In this document: piece after piece, positions 14,357 through 23,433 of the stretch
How the letters are laid out: each line of letters begins with the position of its first letter
Numbering within the stretch: the stretch's first letter is position 1
Assembly (NCBI GenBank): GCA_947382355.1
Contig: CANCYR010000034.1
Span: forward strand, 1 to 34,277
Length of the DNA stretch: 34,277 nt
From: an uncultured Lachnospiraceae bacterium
Lineage (GTDB): Bacteria > Bacillota > Clostridia > Lachnospirales > Lachnospiraceae
Direction of reading: 5' to 3'
Program-made: the position numbers and the translations under genes
The notes under the pieces: model-generated
Seen by the model: the letters and a program-made list of their open reading frames with translations, nothing else
The model's database searches: none
Told to the model about the DNA's origin: nothing

Positions 14357-15643
14357 TCACCTCCCGATTTCCTTCTCGTCCTTTTTCGTTTCCAATTCCT
14401 CTTTCCGGCAGCTTCCTACGGCTTCTTTCTCTTCTAACTGGCTCTCTATCCTTCTTTCCGCCTCTCGGTCTCCTGCCAGATAACGTTTATAATATTCTCT
14501 GTCCTTTTTTGTATACGTGCGAAAAGCTGTAATATCCTTTTCCAGTATTTTAAAGCTTTCCACAACTGTATCAAATACTCCTGCATTTACCAGATTGACA
14601 AACAACATTCCTAAAGGCACTGCAATAATCATTCCCATGACACCGCTAATACGCCATCCTATATAAATCAGGAACAAGGTCGGTATGGTAGCAAGTCCCA
14701 TAGAATCTCCTACAATCTTAGGCTGTATAATCTGTCTTACCAGATTTCCAATGCACCATAATGCAGTAAGTCCGATAGCAGTATAATAATGTCCCTGAAA
14801 CAGCTCTATTACTGCCCAGGGCATCAGGACCGCCCCCATCCCAAAAACAGGAAGAATATCGATTAAGGCTATTATCAAAGCTATCAATGCAAAATATCTT
14901 ACTCTGATAAGCAACAGCCCGATAAACAAAATCACATAAATTCTTACCTCTATTTTAATCTGCGCCTTTACATATCCTCCTACGGCAGTTGCCAGACTTT
15001 CATAAACAATATTCCATTTTTGCTGGATAAAAGCCGGAGTAGCCTTTTTGATAAAAGCAATTACGCCTTCTCTTTCTGCTATAAAAAAATATGCGGACAA
15101 AAAGCAGATAATAATATTCACAATAGCTGAAGGAAGATTTTTTGCAAGGTTCCCCACTGCATCTACAGTAGGCTCACTAAGCCTGCTGATAATATTTCCA
15201 ATTCCCGTGTTCAGGGAACTGAAAAATTCTTCTGCTCCCTGCCTGATTTCCAAGGGCATATTTTCATAAAGCCTGAATGCCTTGTCGCCCACTTCAACAA
15301 AGGTCTCCTCCACCGTTTTCCATGTTCTTGGCAATGTGGTCAAAAAGCCTGATATTTCATGGACAAGAAAAGAAACGCTTCCATACAGCACCGTGGAGAC
15401 CATGGCAATTACGATTACAATTAAAGCAACGGAAACCGCTTTCCTCCTAATCTTGATTTTCTTTTCTAAAAATCCCACCAGCGGACCGGAAACCCACGCA
15501 ATGAGCCATCCGATTACAAAAGGACTAAAAAACAACAGCACTCGCGGCACTATCAGAACAACAATCAGAATCCCCAAAAGCACAATCAGAAAATTTAATG
15601 TAATTTTTCCATAATGCCAAAGTCCATCTCTCATTCCATTCAC
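14357..15643 (-). CDS. AI-2E family transporter (YtvI/TqsA-like permease)
   Basis: A 428-residue polytopic membrane protein with about eight helices and the AI-2E family pattern: paired N-terminal helices, a long soluble loop (about 85-150), the FGMGAVLMPWAVIELFQGHY block, and PKIVGDSMGLATIPTLFLIY near the C-terminal third. Proteins of this family include TqsA and sporulation protein YtvI; substrates vary and cannot be read here. About 75 charged residues follow the last helix, ending in a Glu/Lys-rich tail. Translation probably starts at GTG (15643), 5 nt after AGGAGGAAAGG; the next ATG is spaced too far. The SD overlaps the ysxC stop codon region, so coupling is likely. Confidence 0.88.
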   Translation of the reverse strand: MNGMRDGLWHYGKITLNFLIVLLGILIVVLIVPRVLLFFSPFVIGWLIAWVSGPLVGFLEKKIKIRRKAVSVALIVIVIAMVSTVLYGSVSFLVHEISGFLTTLPRTWKTVEETFVEVGDKAFRLYENMPLEIRQGAEEFFSSLNTGIGNIISRLSEPTVDAVGNLAKNLPSAIVNIIICFLSAYFFIAEREGVIAFIKKATPAFIQQKWNIVYESLATAVGGYVKAQIKIEVRIYVILFIGLLLIRVRYFALIALIIALIDILPVFGMGAVLMPWAVIELFQGHYYTAIGLTALWCIGNLVRQIIQPKIVGDSMGLATIPTLFLIYIGWRISGVMGMIIAVPLGMLFVNLVNAGVFDTVVESFKILEKDITAFRTYTKKDREYYKRYLAGDREAERRIESQLEEKEAVGSCRKEELETKKDEKEIGR

Positions 15644-15652
15644 CCTTTCCTC

Positions 15653-16240
15653 CTAAGGCTGAATCAGTTCCTCAATTAACTGATAAATTTCTTCCCTACC
15701 CTGTTTTGACTGGGCAGAAAAGGGAATTAAAATCGTATCTGTTTCCACTTCAAGCCCCGTCCTTATCATCTTCATATGCTTTTGAAGCTGGGAACGCTTG
15801 ATTTTATCCGCTTTAGTGGCAATCACAATAGGATGGAATCCATTGCCCATTATCCACTCATACATCTGTTTGTCATTGGCAGAAGGCTCATGGCGGATAT
15901 CAATTAACAAAAATACTGCCTGCAGCGTCTTTGAACGTTTTAAATAATTTTCTACCATTTTCCCCCATTTTGCCTTTACTTCCTGGGAAACCCTTGCATA
16001 TCCATAACCGGGAAGGTCTACAAAATATAGTTCTTCATTGATGTTATAATAATTAATGGTCTGGGTCTTTCCCGGCTGTGCGGAAGTTCTTGCATAAGCT
16101 TTCCGGTTCATCAGGGCATTGATTAAAGAAGACTTTCCCACATTGCTTTTTCCGGCAAATGCGATTTCCGGCTTCGCATTTTGGGGAATGGTGCTTGTAA
16201 TGCCGCATACCGTTTCCAGATTGACGCTTTTAATAATCAT
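15653..16240 (-). CDS. ysxC: ribosome biogenesis GTP-binding protein YsxC/EngB
   Basis: A 195-residue TRAFAC GTPase needed for assembly of the large ribosomal subunit. G1 GKSNVGKSS is at 30-38, G2 Thr61 in the GKTQTIN segment, G3 DLPGYG at 75-80 and G4 TKAD at 142-145, with a G5-like FSAQSKQG near the end. Length is normal. It lies 9 nt downstream of lon, the conserved lon-ysxC order of Firmicutes, which supports the assignment. Confidence 0.95.
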   Translation of the reverse strand: MIIKSVNLETVCGITSTIPQNAKPEIAFAGKSNVGKSSLINALMNRKAYARTSAQPGKTQTINYYNINEELYFVDLPGYGYARVSQEVKAKWGKMVENYLKRSKTLQAVFLLIDIRHEPSANDKQMYEWIMGNGFHPIVIATKADKIKRSQLQKHMKMIRTGLEVETDTILIPFSAQSKQGREEIYQLIEELIQP

Positions 16241-16249
16241 TTTTTTCTC

Positions 16250-18562
16250 CTATTCTGCAAAGGCCGTTTCTATCATCTCTTCCAGATGTTCTATGAACAG
16301 GATTTCCAGTCCGCTCTTAATTTCCTTTGAAATTTCTTCTATATCCTTTTCATTTTTTCCGGGCACAAAAACGGTTTTGATGCCTGCTTCCTTTGCCGCC
16401 AGAATTTTCTCCTTCAGCCCGCCAATGGGAAGCACTCTTCCCCGCAGGGTTATCTCTCCGGTCATTGCCACATCTCTTCTCACTTTCCTTCCGGTTATGG
16501 CGGACAGCATGGCCAAAGCCATGGTAATGCCTGCACTGGGACCATCCTTTGGCACCGCTCCTTCCGGAATGTGGATATGAAAGTCGTGCTTTTCAAAAAA
16601 GTCATCCGGAATCCGGTACTCTCCGCTGACGGAACGAATATAACTAAGCCCTGCCTTGGCAGATTCCTTCATCACGTCCCCAAGCTGCCCCGTAAGCTCC
16701 AGCTTACCTTTTCCTGCCATGACATTCACTTCTATTTCCAGTGTATCGCCGCCAACGCTTGTCCATGCAAGGCCTCTTACAATGCCGACCTCATCTTTTC
16801 CATTGATTTTGTCTTTGGAATAACCGGGCTTTCCCAGATATGTCTCCAGATTACCGCTGGTTACCTTCACAACCGCTTTTCTGTCCTTAAGGATTTCCCT
16901 TGCCGCCTTTCTGCATATGGCCCCAAGCTTTCTTTCCAGCTCTCTGACTCCTGCCTCTCTTGTATACAGCGCAATTATGTCCTTAATCGCTTTGTCCGTA
17001 ATATTTAACTGCTTTTCCGGAATACCATTTTTCTTTTTCTGCTTTTTCACAAGATGTTCTTTTGCTATGTGAAATTTTTCATTGGAAGTATAGCTGGTAA
17101 CCTGAATAATTTCCATCCGGTCTCTCAGAGGACCCTTTACCTCCGACAGGTCATTTGCAGTAGTGATAAATAAAACCTCCGATAAATCCATGGGAAGCTC
17201 TATATAATGGTCCCGGAATTTCTTATTCTGTTCACCGTCCAGCACCTCTAACAGCGCTGCCGAAGTATCCCCTTTATAATCCCTGCTGATTTTATCAATT
17301 TCGTCTAACAGCATCAAAGGATTTTTTACTCCTGCTTCCTTTAAGCCCATGGCAATCCTGCCGGGCATGGCTCCCACATAAGTCTTCCTGTGCCCTCTGA
17401 TTTCCGCCTCATCATGAATGCCTCCCAGACTGATGCGCACATACTTTTTATTCAGCGCCCTTGCCATGCTACTGGCAATGGAAGTCTTTCCCGTTCCCGG
17501 AGGGCCAACCAGACAGATAATAGGGCTTACGCCTTTTTTCGTCAGCGCGCGCACTGCTAAAAATTCCAAAATCCGTTCTTTTACCTTAACAAGCCCGTAA
17601 TGGTCCTCATTCAATATTTTTTCTGCCAGTTCCAAATCCAGACTGTCCTTTGATATTTTATCCCATGGCATTTCCAGCAGTGTCTCTATGTAGCTTCTTT
17701 CCACCACGCTTTCCGAACTGCTTCCTGCCACATTTTCAAACCGCCTGATTTCCTTCTCAATTTTTTCTTTTATTTCCTTAGAAGCCTTCAGCTTTTTTAA
17801 CCGACTGCAAAACTGCTCTGCCTCCGAATCCGTATCCGCTTTCTCCCCAAGCTCGCCTTTAATATAATTCAGCTGCTCTCTTAAGATATAGTTCTTCTGA
17901 TTTTTCTCTACCTGTTCCCGTATTCCGGCAGCAAGTTGGGTTTTAATTTTTGCAATCTCAATTTCCTGCTCCAATAAAGCTGCAAGGGTCTCATAGCGCT
18001 TTATTAGGGACAATGCTTCTAAAATCTGCTGTTTTTTGTCATATGAGAAAGGGGCGTTCATGGCAATCTGATCCAATGTCCTTCCTAAATCCCTCATGTA
18101 ATCCAAATGGTCTAAAATGCTTTTTCCATTCTTTTTATAGTAGGAAGAATACTCTTCAAATAATTCCTTTATCCTGCGCAGCATTGCTTCCTTTACTTCA
18201 TAATCCGGATAATCTTCCTCCATGAGAGGCTCTAATTCCGCTTCCATATAATCTTCTCTTTCTGTAAAAGCGTTTAGTCTGCCCCTTTCCATCCCTTCTA
18301 CTAATACACGAACAATCTGTCCCGGCATCTTCATAACCTGTTTGATTTTTGCCGCACATCCTACATGATAGACCGTCTCAAAGCTGCTTTCCTGTTCCTC
18401 CGGGTCCTTCTGTGTCACCAGGAATATCATCTGGTCATCAATCATAGCCTGTTCAATAGCAGCCTTTGACTTATCTCTGCTTAAATCAAAATGTATCATC
18501 ATATCCGGAAAAATAGTCAGTCCCCTCAACGCCACTGACGGCATTTTTTTCAGTTCTTCCAT
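16250..18562 (-). CDS. lon: ATP-dependent Lon protease
   Basis: A 770-residue LonA: N-terminal substrate-binding domain (1 to about 195), coiled-coil linker, AAA+ module with Walker A GPPGTGKT at 353-360 and Walker B LLDEID, then the protease domain. The catalytic dyad is Ser676 in PKDGPSAG and Lys719 in GGLKEK. It degrades misfolded and regulatory proteins in the cytoplasm. The start was taken as the ATG at 18562 (MEELKKMPSVALRG), where homology to the family begins; in-frame GTGs at 18574 and 18607 are possible. The only SD-like AGGAG is 13 nt away, so the start is not fully certain. It sits between clpX and ysxC, with a hairpin in the clpX-lon gap. Confidence 0.94.
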   Translation of the reverse strand: MEELKKMPSVALRGLTIFPDMMIHFDLSRDKSKAAIEQAMIDDQMIFLVTQKDPEEQESSFETVYHVGCAAKIKQVMKMPGQIVRVLVEGMERGRLNAFTEREDYMEAELEPLMEEDYPDYEVKEAMLRRIKELFEEYSSYYKKNGKSILDHLDYMRDLGRTLDQIAMNAPFSYDKKQQILEALSLIKRYETLAALLEQEIEIAKIKTQLAAGIREQVEKNQKNYILREQLNYIKGELGEKADTDSEAEQFCSRLKKLKASKEIKEKIEKEIRRFENVAGSSSESVVERSYIETLLEMPWDKISKDSLDLELAEKILNEDHYGLVKVKERILEFLAVRALTKKGVSPIICLVGPPGTGKTSIASSMARALNKKYVRISLGGIHDEAEIRGHRKTYVGAMPGRIAMGLKEAGVKNPLMLLDEIDKISRDYKGDTSAALLEVLDGEQNKKFRDHYIELPMDLSEVLFITTANDLSEVKGPLRDRMEIIQVTSYTSNEKFHIAKEHLVKKQKKKNGIPEKQLNITDKAIKDIIALYTREAGVRELERKLGAICRKAAREILKDRKAVVKVTSGNLETYLGKPGYSKDKINGKDEVGIVRGLAWTSVGGDTLEIEVNVMAGKGKLELTGQLGDVMKESAKAGLSYIRSVSGEYRIPDDFFEKHDFHIHIPEGAVPKDGPSAGITMALAMLSAITGRKVRRDVAMTGEITLRGRVLPIGGLKEKILAAKEAGIKTVFVPGKNEKDIEEISKEIKSGLEILFIEHLEEMIETAFAE

Positions 18563-18589
18563 GATGCTTTTCACACTCCTAATGGCAAA

Positions 18590-18614
18590 GGGTGTCGTGG
18601 AATTCACAACACCC
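18590..18614 (-). promoter_or_regulatory. hairpin in the clpX-lon intergenic gap
   Basis: GGGTGT (18590-18595) pairs with ACACCC (18609-18614), with a further GTG/CAC after one mismatch. On the minus strand it is followed by only TTTG, so it is at best a weak terminator or an RNA processing/attenuation structure that could reduce lon expression relative to clpX. It overlaps the alternative GTG start of lon at 18607, which argues against that start. Confidence 0.4.
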
Positions 18615-18627
18615 TCATCTCCTGCTG

Positions 18628-19881
18628 TTATCTTGCTTTCTTTACCGGTTCCCTGTGAACAATTAAAGGCTCACTTTCACCAAGCACTGTTTCCTTTGTA
18701 ATCAAACAGCTCTCAATCGTTTCGTCAGACGGTATTTCATACATAATGTCCGTCATGATATTTTCCAATATGGAACGAAGCCCTCTGGCACCTGTCTTTC
18801 TTTCCAACGCCTGCTTCGCCACAAGCTCTACCGCATCGGGCTCAAAACTCAGTTTTACATCATCTAACTCAAAAAGCTTTTGATACTGCTTAATCAAGGC
18901 ACTCTTAGGCTCTGTAAGAATCCGTATCAGGGCTTTTTCATCCAGTCCGTCCAAAGAAACATTAATAGGCACGCGCCCCACAAACTCCGGAATCAGACCA
19001 AACTTTACCAAATCCTGAGGAGTCACTTCCTTAAATACTTCTCCTAACTCCCTGCTGGATTTCTGGGTAACGTCCGCATTAAATCCGATAGACTTCTTAT
19101 CCAGCCTTGTCTCAATGATTTTCTCCAGACCGTCAAAGGCTCCGCTGCAGATAAACAATATGTTGGAAGTGTCAATCTGCAATAATTCCTGATGGGGATG
19201 TTTTCTTCCGCCCTGAGGAGGAACGCTTGCCACCGTACCTTCAATAATTTTTAAAAGCGCCTGCTGTACTCCTTCTCCGGATACATCCCGGGTGATGGAT
19301 ACATTTTCACCCTTTTTCGTAATCTTATCAATTTCATCAATATAAATGATGCCGTGCTCTGCCCGCTCAATATCATACTCTGCTGCCTGAATCAGTTTTA
19401 AGAGAATATTTTCCACATCCTCTCCCACATATCCTGCTTCTGTCAAAGTGGTAGCATCTGCAATGGCAAATGGAACATTGATGATTTTTGCCAGTGTCTG
19501 AGCCAGAAATGTCTTTCCGCATCCGGTAGGTCCAATCATAATAATATTACTTTTCTGAAGCTCCACATCCAAATCCTTTGGCGCAGTCACTCTTTTATAA
19601 TGATTATATACAGCCACCGACAGCACCTTTTTGGCATCCTCCTGCCCTATTACATAATCATCTAAAAATTCCTTGATTTCTACAGGCTTTAAAAGATTGA
19701 TATCCAATTCGTCACAGATTTCATCATCGTCGTACTCTTCTTCAATAATATCGGAGCAAAGCTCCACACACTCGTCACAGATATAAACGCCTACCGGTCC
19801 TGCAATCAGCTTGCGGACCTGATCCTGTGTCTTATTGCAGAAGGAACATCTTATCTTATCATCTGCATTCTTTCCTGCCAT
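18628..19881 (-). CDS. clpX: ClpX, ATPase subunit of the ClpXP protease
   Basis: A 417-residue AAA+ unfoldase. The N-terminal zinc-binding domain has Cys12, Cys15, Cys35 and Cys38 (CSFC...CDEC). Walker A GPTGCGKT is at 117-124, followed by the [14 protein letters not shown] pore-loop region, Walker [11 protein letters not shown], and the IGF-type loop region around KKSIGFNA that docks onto ClpP. All elements are intact. It lies 25 nt downstream of clpP on the same strand, the standard arrangement. It recognises tagged substrates and feeds them to ClpP. Confidence 0.97.
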   Translation of the reverse strand: MAGKNADDKIRCSFCNKTQDQVRKLIAGPVGVYICDECVELCSDIIEEEYDDDEICDELDINLLKPVEIKEFLDDYVIGQEDAKKVLSVAVYNHYKRVTAPKDLDVELQKSNIIMIGPTGCGKTFLAQTLAKIINVPFAIADATTLTEAGYVGEDVENILLKLIQAAEYDIERAEHGIIYIDEIDKITKKGENVSITRDVSGEGVQQALLKIIEGTVASVPPQGGRKHPHQELLQIDTSNILFICSGAFDGLEKIIETRLDKKSIGFNADVTQKSSRELGEVFKEVTPQDLVKFGLIPEFVGRVPINVSLDGLDEKALIRILTEPKSALIKQYQKLFELDDVKLSFEPDAVELVAKQALERKTGARGLRSILENIMTDIMYEIPSDETIESCLITKETVLGESEPLIVHREPVKKAR

Positions 19882-19906
19882 TTTTCACTCCTCTAATATA
19901 CAAACC

Positions 19907-20506
19907 TTATTTTTCTTCCTTGTCCACGCGCTTCTCAATCACCACGTCAATCAGCCCGTATGCTTTTGCCTCTTCTGCAGACTTCCAGTTATCTCTTTCC
20001 GTATCTGCAGCAATCACTTCATAATCCTGTCCCGTATTGGCTGCCAGAATCTTATTCAGCTTTTCCTTGGTATATAAAATATGCTTTGCCGCAATTTCAA
20101 TTTCCGTTGCTTGTCCCTGTGCTCCTCCAAGGGGCTGATGAATCATGATTTCCGCATTCGGAAGCGCCATTCTCTTTCCTTTGGTGCCGCCTGCCAGCAG
20201 AAATGCGCCCATACTTGCCGCCATGCCGATACAGATTGTGGAAACATCACATTTAATATACTGCATGGTATCATAAATTGCCATTCCTGCAGTTACGGAG
20301 CCGCCCGGACTGTTTATATAGAACTGGATGTCCTTACCGGTATCCTCGGACTCTAAATACAGCATCTGCGCCACAATCAGGCTCGCCGTCACTTCGTTTA
20401 CTTCTTCTCCAAGAAAAATGATTCTTTCCTTTAAAAGTCTGGAATAAATGTCGTAGGATCTTTCTCCACGGCTTGTTTGCTCAACGACTACTGGTACTAA
20501 ACTCAT
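19907..20506 (-). CDS. clpP: ClpP protease catalytic subunit
   Basis: A 199-residue serine protease subunit. The catalytic triad is Ser98 (GMAASMGA), His123 (MIHQPLGG) and Asp172. The N-terminal axial-loop sequence [20 protein letters not shown] is canonical, and PGGSV (67-71) precedes the oxyanion region. The ATG at 20506 has AGGAGG with 8-nt spacing; a TTG six bases upstream is not needed. It lies between tig and clpX, so chaperone, protease and unfoldase are encoded in sequence. Confidence 0.97.
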   Translation of the reverse strand: MSLVPVVVEQTSRGERSYDIYSRLLKERIIFLGEEVNEVTASLIVAQMLYLESEDTGKDIQFYINSPGGSVTAGMAIYDTMQYIKCDVSTICIGMAASMGAFLLAGGTKGKRMALPNAEIMIHQPLGGAQGQATEIEIAAKHILYTKEKLNKILAANTGQDYEVIAADTERDNWKSAEEAKAYGLIDVVIEKRVDKEEK

Positions 20507-20550
20507 ATACAAATCCTCCTGACATATTTACGTAGGTTAGCATTATCTAA

Positions 20551-21837
20551 CTATTTTTCTTTTGCATTCTCCACAACAAACTCTGCTGCCTTGGCAACAG
20601 CCAGATCCTTCATGATTTCCTTTTTGCCGTGTTCTCCTACTGTCTCTCTTACCTTATCGGCTTCCATCTGATACATGGATGCCATTCTTTCTATTTCCTT
20701 GTCAAAGTCTTCTTCTGTCACCTGAATATTTTCTGCCTTTACAACTGCTTCCAATACAAGGCGGGATTTAATTCTGGCTTCTGCCTGAGGCTTTACCTGC
20801 TCCATCATCTTTTCAGGCGTAAGTCCTGTAAACTGGAAGTACTGCTCAAGAGATAATCCCTGCATCTGAATCCGCTGTGCAAATTCATCCACCATCTGTT
20901 TCTGGGTAGTAGATACCATGGCATCCGGAATTTCCATGTTGGAATCCTCTACGATTGCCTCGATTACTTTGGATTCTTTGGCATTTTTAGCTTCTTCTTC
21001 TTTTTTCTCTGTTAATTTCTTCAAAACATCTTCTTTGTATTCTGCCAATGTATCAAATTCGGAAACCTCTGCTGCAAACTCGTCATCTAATTCCGGCAGC
21101 TCCTTTTCCTTGATTTCCTTTACGGTCACTTTGAATACAGCTGCTTTTCCAGCCAGCTCTTCTGCGTGATAATCTTCCGGGAAGGTAACATTTACTTCGA
21201 TTTCCTCTTCCAGCTTTGCTCCTACCATTTGCTCTTCAAAGCCCGGAATAAATGCGCCGGAACCAATGGTAAGGGGATAGCTTTCACCCTTTCCGCCTTC
21301 AAATGCCTGACCGTCTACAGAACCTTCAAAGTCAATTACAGTCATATCTCCGTCTTTTACCGGTCTGTCTTCTACAGAAATAGTTCTAGCATTTCTTTCT
21401 CTTTCTTTTTCGATTTCTGCTGAAACCTCTTCTTCACTGACAGCAGTATCTTCCTTTTCCACCGTTACGCCTTTATATTTTCCAAGCTCAATTTCCGGCT
21501 TTAATGCTACCAATGCAGTAAAAATAAACGGTTTCTCCGGAACCAGCTCCACCACTTCAATTTCAGGGGAAGAAACGATTTCTTCTTCACATTCATCCAA
21601 AGCTTTTTCATAAGCGGAAGGAATCACGGAGTTTGCCGCTTCCTCTAAAAAGATGCCTTTTCCATACATTTTTTCCACCATGGCACGGGGAACCTTTCCT
21701 TTACGGAAGCCCGGAATGCTGATTTGTCCTTTATTTTTCTGGTAAGCTTTTTCCACTGCCTTTTCCATTTCCTCTACTGGTACTTCTACCGTAAGCTTTG
21801 CCATGTTCTTCTCTAATTTTTCTACTTGTAAACTCAT
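20551..21837 (-). CDS. tig: trigger factor
   Basis: A 428-residue ribosome-associated chaperone and peptidyl-prolyl isomerase. The N-terminal ribosome-binding domain has the signature GFRKGKVPR (43-51), the central FKBP-like domain includes DFEGSVDGQAFEGGKGESYP, and the C-terminal helical domain is complete, ending in ENAKEK. AAGGAGG precedes the start at 21837. It is the first gene of the tig-clpP-clpX-lon cluster and has its own promoter upstream (extended -10 at 21910-21915). Confidence 0.96.
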   Translation of the reverse strand: MSLQVEKLEKNMAKLTVEVPVEEMEKAVEKAYQKNKGQISIPGFRKGKVPRAMVEKMYGKGIFLEEAANSVIPSAYEKALDECEEEIVSSPEIEVVELVPEKPFIFTALVALKPEIELGKYKGVTVEKEDTAVSEEEVSAEIEKERERNARTISVEDRPVKDGDMTVIDFEGSVDGQAFEGGKGESYPLTIGSGAFIPGFEEQMVGAKLEEEIEVNVTFPEDYHAEELAGKAAVFKVTVKEIKEKELPELDDEFAAEVSEFDTLAEYKEDVLKKLTEKKEEEAKNAKESKVIEAIVEDSNMEIPDAMVSTTQKQMVDEFAQRIQMQGLSLEQYFQFTGLTPEKMMEQVKPQAEARIKSRLVLEAVVKAENIQVTEEDFDKEIERMASMYQMEADKVRETVGEHGKKEIMKDLAVAKAAEFVVENAKEK

Positions 21838-21909
21838 TTACTTGTTTCCTCCTTATTATAATCCCTCTCTCTGAGATATATCATTCTACGTAGTCACAGT
21901 CATTTTACG

Positions 21910-21918
21910 ATTATAGCA
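21910..21918 (-). promoter_or_regulatory. extended -10 promoter of tig
   Basis: On the minus strand TGCTATAAT is a perfect extended -10 element about 73 nt before the tig start codon. The -35 region is only T-rich, which is acceptable with a TGn extension. No CtsR or CIRCE repeat was found near it, so housekeeping control is suggested. Confidence 0.6.
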
Positions 21919-21999
21919 CAAACATTATAAAAATAAAAGTAGAAAGTCCCATTTCTCCACTAATTTCTGGAAATTTAATGGTTTTTTAATCTTTTTTCA

Positions 22000-23418
22000 T
22001 TATATAATAGGTGAAAATTCCTGCAATGTCACTAAAACACCATGCAATTTAAGGCATTCCTCCTCGGAATGGGTGGTAAGTATGGTTATTTTTCCTTCTC
22101 TGTTTTCCTGAATATACTCCATAGCCTTTTCCTTATTTTCTTTATCCAGCCCGCTAAAAGGTTCGTCCAGCAATAAAAGACCTCCTCCTGCCAAAACAGC
22201 CCGAACCAGTTCCACTCTCCGCCGCATGCCGCCGCTCAGCCGGCTGACCGGCTTATTCAGGCAGTCCCTTGGCAGCAATCTGCCAAGCTCCCTGGCAGCC
22301 GTCTCCTTTGTAACACATTTATTTTTTCCTGCAGTCAGCATCACATTCTCAATGGCTGAAAGATTGTCAATCAGCCTGCAGTCCTGAAAGACCATGGAAA
22401 TTCCTGTTTTTCCGGAAGGCTTAAGAGAAATCCTTCCCTTCTGGAAATGCTCCACCCCCGCCAGCAAATGCAGAAACGTGGTCTTTCCAATTCCCGAGGA
22501 GCCTGTAAGGCAATAGATTTCTCCCTGTCTGCACTGCAGGTTAAAGTCTGTAAGCACCAATTGGCTCCCATAGCTTTTGCTTACGCCTTCTGCAGATAAC
22601 CGAACATCCTCTTCCTGCCCGCTACTATCATATGCTTCGCTTTTGCCCTTTAGAAACCATTTTGCCCTGCCTGCCCTTTCAAGCAGATACAAAAATCCCC
22701 TTTCCAAAAGGAAGCTTATAACAATTACTACTGCTGTCCATGCCAAAACCCCCGGAGTATCCAAATATATTTTTGCCATGTAAATTCGTTCCCCGATGGA
22801 AAGCTCCGGGGTGCCGATAACCTCCGCCGCCACTCCTGACTTCATGCTCATGCCAAGACATGTCTTACAGCTGTTTCGCAAATAGGGAAAAACGGCCGGC
22901 ACATACAAATACATTACTTTCTTTGGAAAAGATACCTGAAATACCTCCATCATTTCCTGCCTTTTTCCATCCACATGGGCAAGACCTGCCAGAATGCTTT
23001 CATAAACATTTGGAAAAGCAACCAGAAAGCTGCAAAAATAAGAAAGCTTTCCGGAGCCAAACCAGATTAAAAGCAGCACCACGAAGGATGCAACAGGTAT
23101 GGCTTTAAGGACGCTGATTATAGGAGAAAGCAGTTCCTTTATAAAAGGAAAGCGAAAGCTGACAGCTCCTAAAAGAATCCCCGTAAAGAAAGCCAACAGA
23201 AAGCCCATGCTAATCCTCATTACGGACAGGCATACCACCTGCCAGAAATCCGCTTCCAAAATATGGATGGCAAGATATTGTGCGATCTGCAGGGGCCCTG
23301 CCATGAGAATAGGGTTATCTACTGCTAATTGTATTCCCTGCCATATAAGGAGCCAGAACAGGATAATTCCCATCCGTTTCCACAGGCTCCGTTTTTTCAA
23401 GACCTTAGTCAGCTTCAT
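22000..23418 (-). CDS. ABC importer with permease and ATPase fused, NitT/TauT type
   Basis: A 472-residue single polypeptide. Residues 1-255 form a SsuC/TauC-like permease with about six helices; the EAA-like loop is near EVFQVSFPKKVMYLYVPAVF and is followed by the SMKSGVAAEVIG block. After a short charged linker (256-270) comes a complete ATPase: Walker A GSSGIGKTT 306-314, Q-loop Gln345, signature LSGGM 394-398, Walker B LLLLDEP 414-420 and H-loop His450. In most bacteria these are two genes. AGGAG lies before the ATG. It follows the substrate-binding lipoprotein by 15 nt, so all import functions are in two proteins. The substrate is unknown; the family covers sulfonates, nitrate and thiamine precursors. 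Confidence 0.9.
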   Translation of the reverse strand: MKLTKVLKKRSLWKRMGIILFWLLIWQGIQLAVDNPILMAGPLQIAQYLAIHILEADFWQVVCLSVMRISMGFLLAFFTGILLGAVSFRFPFIKELLSPIISVLKAIPVASFVVLLLIWFGSGKLSYFCSFLVAFPNVYESILAGLAHVDGKRQEMMEVFQVSFPKKVMYLYVPAVFPYLRNSCKTCLGMSMKSGVAAEVIGTPELSIGERIYMAKIYLDTPGVLAWTAVVIVISFLLERGFLYLLERAGRAKWFLKGKSEAYDSSGQEEDVRLSAEGVSKSYGSQLVLTDFNLQCRQGEIYCLTGSSGIGKTTFLHLLAGVEHFQKGRISLKPSGKTGISMVFQDCRLIDNLSAIENVMLTAGKNKCVTKETAARELGRLLPRDCLNKPVSRLSGGMRRRVELVRAVLAGGGLLLLDEPFSGLDKENKEKAMEYIQENREGKITILTTHSEEECLKLHGVLVTLQEFSPII

Positions 23419-23433
23419 AAAAACTCCTATTCG

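Noticed and set aside
12622-21837. Search for a CtsR or CIRCE operator ahead of tig, clpP, clpX or lon
   Set aside because: No GGTCAAA-type tandem heptads or CIRCE inverted repeat were found in the upstream gaps by eye.
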